15,537 bases of DNA from JAXHTH01 sp034211115 (GCA_034211115.1 JAXHTH010000222.1:1-15537), one strand, 5' to 3'; shown: positions 1 to 6,971, counted from the first letter of the stretch. Notes: generated by a model from the sequence alone, not told the origin. Program-made: numbers and translations.

Positions 1-1
1 G

Positions 2-190
2 ATCGGCGTCCTGCTCAGCTCGACACTGCCGGCGAAGCGCTACCGGCTGGGGACGCTGGAGACGTTCGACGATCTGGCGGAGGCGCTGACGAGCCCGCCG
101 TCCCGGACGGCCGCTCCGCCGCCGCTCGAGGCCGACGGGGCGATCCGTTGGGATCGCGACTGCCATCCATCGTATGCGGGCCTAAGATGA
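2..190 (+). CDS. C-terminal fragment of an unrecognised protein
   Basis: An open frame enters from the left edge and ends at TGA 188-190, giving 62 residues with no start in the window. The fragment has a mixed N-terminal part (around LGTLETFDDLAEAL), a proline/alanine-rich linker (SPPSRTAAPPPLEADG) and an end reading WDRDCHPSYAGLR. I do not recognise a family from this tail. It lies 28 bp upstream of the riboflavin gene on the same strand, so the two could be co-transcribed. Codon use is the same GC-rich type as its neighbours. The reading frame itself is likely real because it is open to the edge and stops just before the next gene, but no function can be given. Confidence 0.5.
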   Translation: MGVLLSSTLPAKRYRLGTLETFDDLAEALTSPPSRTAAPPPLEADGAIRWDRDCHPSYAGLR

Positions 191-218
191 GACGATCATC
201 TGGACAGGCGCGCCGTCT

Positions 219-1424
219 ATGCCTCTTTCACCGATTCCCGAGATACTCGACGAGCTTCGCGCGGGCCGCATCATCGTGCTCGTGGACGATGAGAACCGCG
301 AGAACGAGGGGGATTTCGTCTGCGCCGCGGAGAAGGTGACCGTCGAGATCATCAACTTCATGACCCGCGTGGGCGGGGGGTATCTCTGCGTCCCGCTCAC
401 GGGGGAAGCGTGCGATCGGCTCGAACTCGCCCCCCAGGCGGCGGTCAACACCTCGCTGCGCGGCACGCCCCTGACGGTGAGCGTGGACGGGCATCCCCGC
501 CACGGCGTGGGAACGGGCATCTCCGCCCACGACCGTGTGAAGACCATCCGGTTGCTCATCGATCCGGAAAGCTCATCCGCTGATTTCGTGCGCCCGGGTC
601 ACATCAATCCCCTGCGCGCCCGCGCCGGCGGGGTGCTCGTGCGCACCGGGCAGACGGAAGGCTCAGTCGATCTCGCCCGCCTTGCCGGGCTTTCGCCCGC
701 CGCGGTGCTCATCGAGGTCGTGCACGAAAGCGGGGAGATGGCCCGCATGCCCGAGCTCGAGAAGATCTGCGCCGAGCACGATCTGAAGATGTGTTCGGTC
801 GAGCAGGTCATCGAGTACCGACTCGCCCGCGAGAGCCTGATCGGGCGCATCGAACCGTTCGAGGGAACGACGATCCGCACGCCGGAGGGCGAGTTCAACC
901 TCATCGCCTACCAGAGCACGATCGATCCGCTGCCGCACCTCGCCCTGACGGCCGGCGGCATCGGTGATCTCGATGCGCACGGCAACGTCGTGCCGATCGA
1001 CGAGCCGGTGCTCGTGCGCATGCATCGTCGCGACCTGCTCGGCGACATCTTCAACGAGCAGACGAACCCGACGGGGGAGAACCTGCGCGCCTCGCTGCGC
1101 ATGATCCGGGAGGCGGGGCGCGGGGTGCTCGTGTATCTGAGGCCGGAGGGCTACGGCGAGACGCTGGGCTGCCGACTCCTGCGCATCAACCGGCCCGGGG
1201 CCGACGACGTCAACGCGCCGGATCTCACCCGCACGGACGGCGTGGCGGCGCGGGCGCAACCGATGGACAACCGCGATTTCGGTCTCGGTGGCCAGATCCT
1301 GGGCGATCTGGGCCTCACCCGGTTGCGGATCCTCACCAACCACCCCAAGACCTATCGCGGCCTGGCCGCCTTCGGCCTGGAGATCGTCGAGCAGGTGCCC
1401 ATCGAGGAAGGCGTGGAGGCCTGA
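219..1424 (+). CDS. ribBA: RibBA-type riboflavin protein: DHBP synthase domain plus degenerate GTP cyclohydrolase II-like domain
   Basis: 401 residues, the usual RibBA length. Residues 1-203 are a 3,4-dihydroxy-2-butanone-4-phosphate synthase domain, which turns ribulose 5-phosphate into the four-carbon unit of riboflavin. The acidic motif DDENRENEGD (23-32), RPGHINPLRARAGG (125-138) and Glu166 are present. The motif normally written RxGHTE reads RTGQTE (142-147), so the expected metal-binding His is Gln145. Residues about 206-401 are homologous to GTP cyclohydrolase II (NRDFGLGGQIL 351-361, ILTNHPKTY 371-379). The segment that should carry the three zinc cysteines (SECLTGD...LRCDCG) instead reads RRDLLGD...GENLR (270-290) and contains no Cys; the QEGRG motif reads PEGYG (309-313). 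GTP cyclohydrolase activity is therefore unlikely, resembling the RibBX hybrids known from proteobacteria. No strong Shine-Dalgarno precedes the ATG; the start follows from family alignment. No other rib gene is in the window. Confidence 0.93.
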   Translation: MPLSPIPEILDELRAGRIIVLVDDENRENEGDFVCAAEKVTVEIINFMTRVGGGYLCVPLTGEACDRLELAPQAAVNTSLRGTPLTVSVDGHPRHGVGTGISAHDRVKTIRLLIDPESSSADFVRPGHINPLRARAGGVLVRTGQTEGSVDLARLAGLSPAAVLIEVVHESGEMARMPELEKICAEHDLKMCSVEQVIEYRLARESLIGRIEPFEGTTIRTPEGEFNLIAYQSTIDPLPHLALTAGGIGDLDAHGNVVPIDEPVLVRMHRRDLLGDIFNEQTNPTGENLRASLRMIREAGRGVLVYLRPEGYGETLGCRLLRINRPGADDVNAPDLTRTDGVAARAQPMDNRDFGLGGQILGDLGLTRLRILTNHPKTYRGLAAFGLEIVEQVPIEEGVEA

Positions 1425-1454
1425 AGACTTGAAGACCTGGAGGCTTGAAGGCTT
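1420..1454. repeat. Short degenerate direct repeats at the 3' end of ribBA
   Basis: Three near-copies of the 11-mer CYTGAAGRCYT occur at 1420-1430, 1428-1438 and 1444-1454, the first two overlapping. They straddle the stop codon of the riboflavin gene. This is seen directly; no function is known and it may be simple slippage-derived sequence. Confidence 0.4.
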
Positions 1455-1474
1455 ACGGGGGTGAGTCTTCGTGG

Positions 1475-1494
1475 CTGCGGGTGAATACCCGCAG
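1475..1494. terminator. Stem-loop between convergent genes, possible bidirectional terminator
   Basis: A perfect 8-bp stem CTGCGGGT / ACCCGCAG with a GAAT tetraloop sits 50 bp after the riboflavin gene and 50 bp after the convergent lipoprotein gene. There is no T-tract on either side, so intrinsic termination is not assured, but its place between two convergent stop codons fits transcript 3'-end formation. Confidence 0.45.
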
Positions 1495-1544
1495 GTGCGC
1501 CCGATGAACTTGCCGCCCCCGCTCTGCGCTATGGCAGCGTGCGA

Positions 1545-2159
1545 TCAGCGCAGCGCGATCGCGCTGTGCTCTTCGAAGGACTGGCCCGTTCGGCCGTCCT
1601 CGTAGATGACGTGCACGGTGCATTCGGCGAACCCCGCGGCACCCGGCGGCAGCGCCAGCGGCGCTTCGATCGTGTAATGCGTGCCCATGACGGACGAGCG
1701 ATGGGCGTCCCGGACTTCGCCCGGCGAAAGCTCGACCTGGGCGATTGTCATTGATTCATCGTCCGCCGGCAGCAGGGCCGCATGCAGGGAGAGCCGGCCG
1801 ACGAGCTGCACGAAGCGCTCTCGTCCGTCGACGGGTCTCACATAAACGATCAGCGTATCGGGCGCGCCGTCCCGGTCATCGTCGCGAACGTGGCTGAGCC
1901 GATCGATGGTGATGGCCGCCACGTGCGGCGTGTTGGCGGCGATCTCGGTTGTTGCCGGATCAGGCGGACTGGTCCGCGCGGCGAGCTCCGCGTCCAGCTC
2001 GACGATCCGCTTCTCCAGCGCTGCCGCCTCCGTCTCCAGCTCCAAAACCCGCGCGCGAAGCACGTCGTTCTCGTTGGCGAAGCGACGCGGCCCGCACCCG
2101 CTCGTGACGAGGGCGGCGGCGATCCCGGCGGCCAGAAACAGGCGGCAGAGCACCGGCAC
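1545..2159 (-). CDS. Small coiled-coil lipoprotein with an acidic DxDxDG segment, function unknown
   Basis: From GTG 2159 the product is 204 residues. It opens with a lipoprotein signal peptide (start VPVLCRLFLAAGIAAALVTS, then GCG; modifiable Cys about residue 23), followed by a heptad-rich coiled coil (NENDVLRARVLELETEAAAL to about residue 60). A folded domain of about 130 residues follows; it contains RDDDRDGAPD, which resembles a calcium-type acidic loop, then TLIVYVRPVDGRERFVQLVG, LSPGEVRD and MGTHYTIEAPL. I know no named family. It should sit in an outer or cytoplasmic membrane, facing the periplasm. The frame also has a GTG at 2240, exactly 81 bp upstream, because the start region is tandemly duplicated. 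I prefer the inner start since it gives a clean signal peptide. No good ribosome binding site precedes either start. It follows the clpP pair on the same strand. Confidence 0.75.
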   Translation of the reverse strand: MPVLCRLFLAAGIAAALVTSGCGPRRFANENDVLRARVLELETEAAALEKRIVELDAELAARTSPPDPATTEIAANTPHVAAITIDRLSHVRDDDRDGAPDTLIVYVRPVDGRERFVQLVGRLSLHAALLPADDESMTIAQVELSPGEVRDAHRSSVMGTHYTIEAPLALPPGAAGFAECTVHVIYEDGRTGQSFEEHSAIALR

Positions 2160-2279
2160 GAAGACAGTGTAGACGATTCGCCGTTCCGGGGGCCGGGCGG
2201 CGATCCCGGCGGCCAGAAACAGGCGGCAGAGCACGGCCACGAAGACAGTGCCGACGATTCCGACTTCCGGGGGCCGGGC
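2118..2279. repeat. 81-bp tandem duplication covering the lipoprotein start and signal peptide
   Basis: The segment 2118-2198 is repeated as 2199-2279 with about 8 mismatches by eye. Both copies begin GGCGATCCCGGCGGCCAGAA. The unit is 27 codons, so the frame is preserved: each copy encodes VLCRLFLAAGIAA preceded by VFV(P/A). The result is two alternative GTG starts (2159 and 2240) for the lipoprotein. The mismatches cluster in the middle and at one end, so the duplication is not brand new. Confidence 0.85.
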
Positions 2280-2303
2280 GGCGGGCTTCCGCCGCGGCCG
2301 GGC

Positions 2304-2927
2304 CTATTCTTCGTCCTTCTGCTCGTCCGTGGAGACGGGCAGCGTCTCCAGGACCTTGTCGACGAGGCCGTACTCGATCATCTCCTCGGCCCCCAGCCAC
2401 TTGTTGCGTTCGCAGTCCTCGGTGATGCGTTCCAGGGCCTGGCCGGTGTTCTGGGCGTAGATCTCGTAGACAATGTCGCGGAGTCGGAGCATCTCGCGGG
2501 CCTCGATCTCCAGATCGCTGGCCTGGCCCTCCATGATGCCGCTGAGCTGGGGCTGGTGCATCAGGTTGCGGGCGTACGTGAGGCAGTATCGTTTTCCCTT
2601 GGCGCCGGAGGAGGCGATGATCGAGCCCATCGAGGCGGCCTGGCCGATGATGAACGTCGCCACGTCGCAGGGGACGAAGCGCATGGTGTCGATGATCCCC
2701 AAACCGGCGGTGACCGACCCGCCCGGGCAGTTGACGTAGAGGCTGATATCGGCCTTGGGATCCTCGTTGGCGAGAAAGAGCATCTGGGCCACGATCAGAT
2801 TGGCGTCATGATCGTGCAGATCGCCGCCCAGGAAGATGATCCGGTCGCTCAGCAGCCGGGAGTAGATGTCGTAGGACCGTTCGCCGCGGCCGGTTTTCTC
2901 GATGACGATGGGAACGAGCGTGGACAT
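2304..2927 (-). CDS. clpP: ClpP-family peptidase subunit with Asn in place of the triad Asp
   Basis: 207 residues, normal ClpP size. The N-terminus reads VPIVIEKTGRGERSYDIYSR, with IIFLGGDL following, typical of canonical ClpP. The nucleophile is Ser99 in GQAASMGS and the His is His124 in NLMHQP. The third triad position, normally the last Asp of DTERD, is Asn175 in DCERNKW (codon 2403-2405, AAC on the coding strand). Glycine-rich NCPGGSVTAGL (66-76) is intact. ClpP forms tetradecameric chambers that degrade substrates fed by ClpX or ClpA/C ATPases, none of which is in this window. The gene lies 74 bp downstream of a second clpP on the same strand, so mixed rings are likely. Listeria ClpP1 is a known precedent for an Asn-containing ClpP that works with a second paralogue. 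The C-terminus is acidic (STDEQKDEE). ATG 2927 is chosen by alignment; no strong Shine-Dalgarno is visible. Confidence 0.95.
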   Translation of the reverse strand: MSTLVPIVIEKTGRGERSYDIYSRLLSDRIIFLGGDLHDHDANLIVAQMLFLANEDPKADISLYVNCPGGSVTAGLGIIDTMRFVPCDVATFIIGQAASMGSIIASSGAKGKRYCLTYARNLMHQPQLSGIMEGQASDLEIEAREMLRLRDIVYEIYAQNTGQALERITEDCERNKWLGAEEMIEYGLVDKVLETLPVSTDEQKDEE

Positions 2928-3001
2928 GGGCTTGGCTCAGAAGGGGGCAGGGGACGGACAGCACGCGATCGAACGCGGGGGCGGCGGGCGGGCACCGCGC
3001 C

Positions 3002-3706
3002 TCAGCTCTTGTCGGTTTCCGGCGCCTTGCTCTCGGCGGGGGTGAAGACCTCATCGACGAGGCCGTACTCCTTGGCCTCGTCGGCGGAGAAGAAGCGATC
3101 CCGCTCGCCGTCCTTGGTCACCTGCTCGACGGGCTTGCCGGTGTGGTGGGCGATGATCTCGTTCAGCGTCTTCTTGGCCTTGATGATCTGCTCGGCCTGG
3201 ATCTGGACATCGCTGGTCTGGCCGGTCACCCCGCCGTAGGGCTGGTGGATCATGACCTTGGCGTGGGGGAGGATGTGCCGGCGTCCGGGCGAGCCGGCGC
3301 AGAGCAGGACCGCCCCCCCGCTGTAGGCCCGCCCGATGCAGTAGGTGGCCACCTTGGAGGACACGAACTGCATCGTGTCGTAGAGGGCGAGGGTGTCATC
3401 CACCGCCCCGCCCGGGCTGTTGATGTACAGGTTGATCTCCTGACCCCGCTTCTGATCCTCCAGGTAGAGCATCTGCATCATCACCCGGGCGGCGGAGACG
3501 TGATTGATCTCGCCCACGAGGAAGACCACCCTGTTCTCGAGCAGGATCTCATCGATGGTCATCTCGCGGGTGCGCTGGTACTGGATGGCCGCGATCGGCT
3601 CGGGCACCGTCACGCCGCGGGGGATCGAGCCCAGCAGGGTGGCCGGATCGAGCGGCGGCTGGCCCGGGACGGAGGGGTGGGAGCAATGCATGCCGGGATA
3701 GGTCAT
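3002..3706 (-). CDS. clpP: ClpP-family peptidase subunit, divergent paralogue with complete triad
   Basis: 234 residues, longer than usual because of a roughly 45-residue N-terminal extension. The core begins at about PEPIAAIQYQRTREMTIDEI (35-54), where canonical ClpP has TGRGERAYDIY. The nucleophile is Ser129 inside GRAYSGGA, an altered form of GQAASMG. His154 is in VMIHQPYGG and Asp203 in DGERDRFF; the spacings (25 and 49 residues) match E. coli Ser97-His122-Asp171. INSPGGAVDDT (95-105) keeps the glycine loop. AAAGGA precedes the ATG by nine bases, supporting the start. It is the first gene of a clpP pair, with a good promoter candidate just upstream. I infer that it supplies the complete active site while the downstream paralogue carries Asn, possibly in a heteromeric complex with ClpX. 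Confidence 0.95.
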   Translation of the reverse strand: MTYPGMHCSHPSVPGQPPLDPATLLGSIPRGVTVPEPIAAIQYQRTREMTIDEILLENRVVFLVGEINHVSAARVMMQMLYLEDQKRGQEINLYINSPGGAVDDTLALYDTMQFVSSKVATYCIGRAYSGGAVLLCAGSPGRRHILPHAKVMIHQPYGGVTGQTSDVQIQAEQIIKAKKTLNEIIAHHTGKPVEQVTKDGERDRFFSADEAKEYGLVDEVFTPAESKAPETDKS

Positions 3707-3735
3707 CAGGCCGGGTCCTTTGATGGGAATGCCGC

Positions 3736-3763
3736 ATCATACGCCCGCCGACGGGGTCGGCAA
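3736..3763 (-). promoter_or_regulatory. Sigma70-like promoter candidate for the clpP pair
   Basis: On the minus strand TTGCCG (3763-3758) is followed after 16 bp by TATGAT (3741-3736), matching four and five of six consensus bases. A start site near 3729 would leave a leader of a little over 20 nt that contains the AAAGGA ribosome binding site of the first clpP. This suggests the clpP pair is transcribed independently of the kinase gene upstream. Confidence 0.5.
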
Positions 3764-3803
3764 GGCGGTAGCGTGCGGCGTTTATCGGCCGAATTCGAGG
3801 CCG

Positions 3804-5480
3804 TCAAAAGCCCTCTTCCCGTTCTTGTCCCGTCACCGGCCTCGGGAGGCGGGTGTCGCTGGCGTCGAGATCGCCGCGATCGCTGGGCAGGGTGAGGGTG
3901 ATGGTGGTTCCCTCCCCGGGCCGGGATTCCAGCTCGACGGCGCCGCCGTGCTCCTCGACGATCTTCTTCGTCACGGTGAGCCCCAGCCCCGTGCCGCGAT
4001 GGCCCTTGGTGGAGGTGAAGGCCTCGAAGACGACCTCCTGCTCGGCGGGCTCGATGCCCGGCCCGTTGTCGGAGACGACGATCTTCGCCGCGTGCCGCGT
4101 CTCGTCGTACTGCGTCTTGATCGTGATCACCCCCTTCCGGGGCGGGACCGCCTCCAGCGCGTTCATCAGCACGTTCATCAGGGCCTGGTGAATCCCACCC
4201 GGGTCGAGCGGGATGGGCGGCATGTCATCGCTCAGGTCCAGCAGCAGCCCCACCTGCCTGCGGTCGCAGTGACGGTTGATCAGCTCCGCCGCCTCGTTGA
4301 TGAGCGGATGCAACTCCGTCAACTCCACGTCGAGGTTGCTCTGCCGCGAGTACGCGAGCATGTTCAGCGTGAGGGTATAGATGCGATCAAGGTTGCGGCC
4401 GAGGATGGGCCAGCCTTCCCGGGCAAGCTTCAGATCGCGCTTGCGCAGGGCAAGCTCGACGGCGTCGGCCCCGCCGCGCAGACCCTGGAGGATGTTCTTG
4501 ATCGAATGGCTGAGCGACGCGACCGTCTGCCCCATCGCGGCTAAACGCTCGGTCTGCATCTTCGACCGTACGAGTTCCGTGCTCTGGAGGGCGAGGCCCG
4601 TGTGCTGACCGATCGCGTTCAGCAACTGGAGCTGTTCCTTCGTGAAGGTGAAGTTGGCCATCTGGGAATCGATGTTGATCACGCCGAACGTCCGCCGCCC
4701 CGTGGCGATGGGCACGCAGATCGCCGAGCGGATGCCGTAGTCCTGCACCGAATCGCCGGAGCGGAAGCGGGTGTCGCTCATCGCATTCGTCGAGAGAATG
4801 CCCTCGCCCCTCTCGAGGGTGTGCTGGATGATGGTGCGGCTGACGGGGATGCGCCCCTCGTCGACCGTCCGCGGCCGGACGCGGTAGCGGACCACGGCCG
4901 GATCGAGCGGGCCGGTGGGATCGTTGCCCAGGAGGATGAAGCCGCGGTCGGGCTGGAACTCGTTGAACACGAGATCCATCGCCTTCTCCAGCAGCTCGTC
5001 CCGGTGGATGGTCGAGCTGGTCAGGGCCGTCAGGTCGTAGATCACCCGCAGGTGGTCGCGGGCCGCCCGCAGGGGATCGGGTGCGGCGAGGATCATCGAC
5101 TCGGCGTTGGGATCGGTGGTGCCCTCGACGGTGACATCGAGGGCGTCGGGGTCCATGAGCCGGATCGCCGTCGCCCGACGACCCTCCTCCGGGGTCATCG
5201 TGAAGATGAGGAGGGTCGAGCCGCAGCGGATCTGATCGCCGGGCGTGAGCCTGACCCGGTCGGTGATCTGCTGGCCGTTGACGAAGGTGCCGTTGGTCGA
5301 GTCCAGGTCGCGCAGGTACCACCGCCCGTCGTCGGGGGTCAGCTCCGCGTGGCGGCGGCTGACGGTGGTGTCCGTGATGGGCAGGGACTCGGTGGAGCGT
5401 CCGATAAGCTGCGGCTCGTGGGCCGGCAGCTCGAACTTCTTGCCCCGATCCGGGCCCTGGAGCACCTGGAGGATCAGCAC
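3804..5480 (-). CDS. Cytoplasmic FHA-GAF histidine kinase
   Basis: 558 residues from GTG 5480. AGGAGA lies seven bases before this GTG and the FHA domain begins directly after it, so a longer frame running to 5654 is rejected. Order of parts: FHA domain about 1-95 (GRS 27-29, SRRH 41-44, STNGTFVNG 61-69), which reads phosphothreonine; acidic linker; GAF domain about 140-305 (YGIRSAICVPI 248-258, GVINIDS 266-272); dimerisation and H-box region with His325 in SLSHSIKNIL; HATPase with N-box NVLMNALEA (436-444), G1 DNGPGI (471-476) and G2 GTGLGLTV (496-503). No membrane segment is visible, so it is probably cytoplasmic. It should autophosphorylate His325 and hand the phosphate to a response regulator, but none is nearby. 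The residue after His325 is Ser, where most HisKA kinases have Glu or Asp. The FHA suggests cross-talk with Ser/Thr kinases. It lies 97 bp upstream of the clpP pair. Confidence 0.92.
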   Translation of the reverse strand: MLILQVLQGPDRGKKFELPAHEPQLIGRSTESLPITDTTVSRRHAELTPDDGRWYLRDLDSTNGTFVNGQQITDRVRLTPGDQIRCGSTLLIFTMTPEEGRRATAIRLMDPDALDVTVEGTTDPNAESMILAAPDPLRAARDHLRVIYDLTALTSSTIHRDELLEKAMDLVFNEFQPDRGFILLGNDPTGPLDPAVVRYRVRPRTVDEGRIPVSRTIIQHTLERGEGILSTNAMSDTRFRSGDSVQDYGIRSAICVPIATGRRTFGVINIDSQMANFTFTKEQLQLLNAIGQHTGLALQSTELVRSKMQTERLAAMGQTVASLSHSIKNILQGLRGGADAVELALRKRDLKLAREGWPILGRNLDRIYTLTLNMLAYSRQSNLDVELTELHPLINEAAELINRHCDRRQVGLLLDLSDDMPPIPLDPGGIHQALMNVLMNALEAVPPRKGVITIKTQYDETRHAAKIVVSDNGPGIEPAEQEVVFEAFTSTKGHRGTGLGLTVTKKIVEEHGGAVELESRPGEGTTITLTLPSDRGDLDASDTRLPRPVTGQEREEGF

Positions 5481-5848
5481 CGGCGGATCTCCTGCCTTCC
5501 CCGCCAATCCTACACCGAATATCGCGCCGAGCACGGGCGCCGTCGACCGGGCGTCAGGCGGAACGGCCGGTCGTCCTCGGCCTGGCGCTGCGAAGGCGAA
5601 TGGGGCGGACAGCGGTCGGCGGGCCGCAACCGCCGCCGCGCCCGCCGCATTCACGGTGCCCCCAGCCCGTCCGTCTCCGGCTCTCGCACGGTCGGGGCAC
5701 GTCGATCGCTGTCCGGCTTCCCTGACTTGCCTCGAAGCCGATGTTCGGCGATCATCGACGTATAAAGGTCGATAAGAGGATCTTATCGGACTTCGCGTGG
5801 TATAGGATCAGGACGCCCGAAGGAAGACTGGCAAGAAGGAGAAACGTG
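5481..5848. other. Divergent intergenic region between the kinase and the first secreted propeller gene
   Basis: 368 bp without a supported gene. The kinase-proximal half is very GC-rich and open on both strands only because of composition. The kinase ribosome binding site (AGGAGA on the minus strand, about 5488-5493) is at the left end. The right end is less GC-rich and holds TATAAA at 5761-5766, a palindrome at 5770-5788, and AAGGAG at 5836-5841 seven bases before the ATG of the secreted protein. I see no convincing -35 for either gene. Confidence 0.6.
5770..5788. promoter_or_regulatory. Palindrome CGATAAGA-GGA-TCTTATCG, operator or leader hairpin candidate
   Basis: Perfect 8-bp arms separated by three bases, four bases downstream of a TATAAA box. 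If that box is a -10, the palindrome covers the transcription start, the place of a repressor operator. As RNA it would form a short hairpin in the leader. It is about 60 bp upstream of the first secreted gene. Confidence 0.35.
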
Positions 5849-6913
5849 ATGTCGGCTCACGCGCTGCGTCAGGCGCTGGGAGTCCTCCCGGCGACCGTCG
5901 TTATCGTGTGCGCCATTCCGGCCGTTGCCTGGGCGGATGGCGCCATCACCGGTTGGGGGAGCAACTCGCACGGGCAGATCGATGCCCCGTCGGGGGAGGA
6001 CTTCCGGTTTATCGTCGCCGCGGGCTATCACAGCCTGGCCCTCAGGGCCGACGGCTCGCTCGCCGGCTGGGGGTACAACGGCGAGGGGCAGATCGATGTG
6101 CCCGGCGGAAACGACTACAGCCGCATCGCCGCCGGCGGGTTTCACAGCCTCGCTTTGAAAGATGACGGCACCCTCGTGGGCTGGGGATGGAACAACGAAG
6201 GCCAGATCGATGTCCCGTCGGGCAACGACTACACCGCCGTCGCCGCCGGCGATCTGCACAGCCTCGCCCTGAAGTCCGACGGTTCGATCGTGGTCTGGGG
6301 CTCGGACGGGTTCAATCAGGTCAGCGATGCGCCGGACGGGACCGGTTTCATCGCCATCGCCGGCGGCGGGCTCTACAGCCTCGCCCTGCACGGTGACGGG
6401 TCGCTCGTCGCGTGGGGTTCCGACAGTGACGGGCAGGTCAGCGACGTCCCGGCCGGCAACGACTTCATCGCCATCTCCGCCGGCGATTATCACTGCCTGG
6501 CCCTGAAGTCCGACCACTCGATCGTCGGCTGGGGATGGAACGCCTACGGCCAGACGAACGTGCCGGAGGGGAACGAGTACGCCGCCGTGGCCGCGGGCTA
6601 CAGCTTCAGTGTCGCCCTCAAGTTCGACGGCACGCTGGAGGCGTGGGGCTCGCACTGGGCGGGTCAGACCGACGTGCCGACCGGTGACAACTTCGCCGGC
6701 ATCGACGCCGGGTATGCCCACGGCTTGGCCCTCACGGACGTGGGCGGCGGGATTCCCGGCGACATCGACGGCGACGGGGATGTCGACACCGCCGACCTCC
6801 TCCTTCTCCTCGGCGACTGGGGCTGCACCGGCGGCGGGTGCGTCGGCGACATCAACGGCGACGGGGTCACCGACACCGTCGATCTGCTCCTGCTCCTGGG
6901 AAACTGGGGATAG
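5849..6913 (+). CDS. Secreted seven-blade RCC1-like propeller protein with C-terminal dockerin tail
   Basis: 354 residues from ATG 5849; AAGGAG seven bases upstream decides this start over the longer open frame. Residues 1-29 are a signal peptide ending AVAWA before DGAI. Seven repeats of 38-39 residues follow (about 36-300), each with WG...GQ(I/V/T)...VP.G(N)..(Y/F)..(I/V)AAG..HSLAL..DG.L, the pattern of RCC1-like beta-propellers. The tail (301-354) has two calcium-type loops (GDIDGDGDVDTADL and GDINGDGVTDTVDL), each ending in LLLLLGxWG, with two Cys between them (WGCTGGGC) that could form a disulfide. This matches a dockerin-like tail common on planctomycete secreted proteins; no cellulosome is implied. 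The likely role is binding at the cell surface or outside; no catalytic motif is visible. The downstream secreted gene shares both leader and tail. Confidence 0.9.
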   Translation: MSAHALRQALGVLPATVVIVCAIPAVAWADGAITGWGSNSHGQIDAPSGEDFRFIVAAGYHSLALRADGSLAGWGYNGEGQIDVPGGNDYSRIAAGGFHSLALKDDGTLVGWGWNNEGQIDVPSGNDYTAVAAGDLHSLALKSDGSIVVWGSDGFNQVSDAPDGTGFIAIAGGGLYSLALHGDGSLVAWGSDSDGQVSDVPAGNDFIAISAGDYHCLALKSDHSIVGWGWNAYGQTNVPEGNEYAAVAAGYSFSVALKFDGTLEAWGSHWAGQTDVPTGDNFAGIDAGYAHGLALTDVGGGIPGDIDGDGDVDTADLLLLLGDWGCTGGGCVGDINGDGVTDTVDLLLLLGNWG

Positions 6914-6971
6914 AAGGAGAAAGGAGAACAGTGGAGGCGCCGCATCGCGAATGCTAAGAATGCGCTAATCG

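Noticed and set aside
191..218. FMN riboswitch before the riboflavin gene
   Set aside because: Only 28 bp separate the previous stop from the ATG, too short for the aptamer, and no such pattern is seen.
1782..3239. A 485-codon plus-strand open frame across the lipoprotein and clpP genes
   Set aside because: It is antisense to clear ClpP and lipoprotein genes, its protein is low-complexity and patternless, and the 27-residue repeat in it merely mirrors the 81-bp DNA duplication.
5481..5654. N-terminal extension of the histidine kinase up to 5654
   Set aside because: The added residues are Ala/Pro/Arg-rich and resemble no domain; AGGAGA seven bases before GTG 5480 and the immediate start of the FHA domain favour the shorter form.
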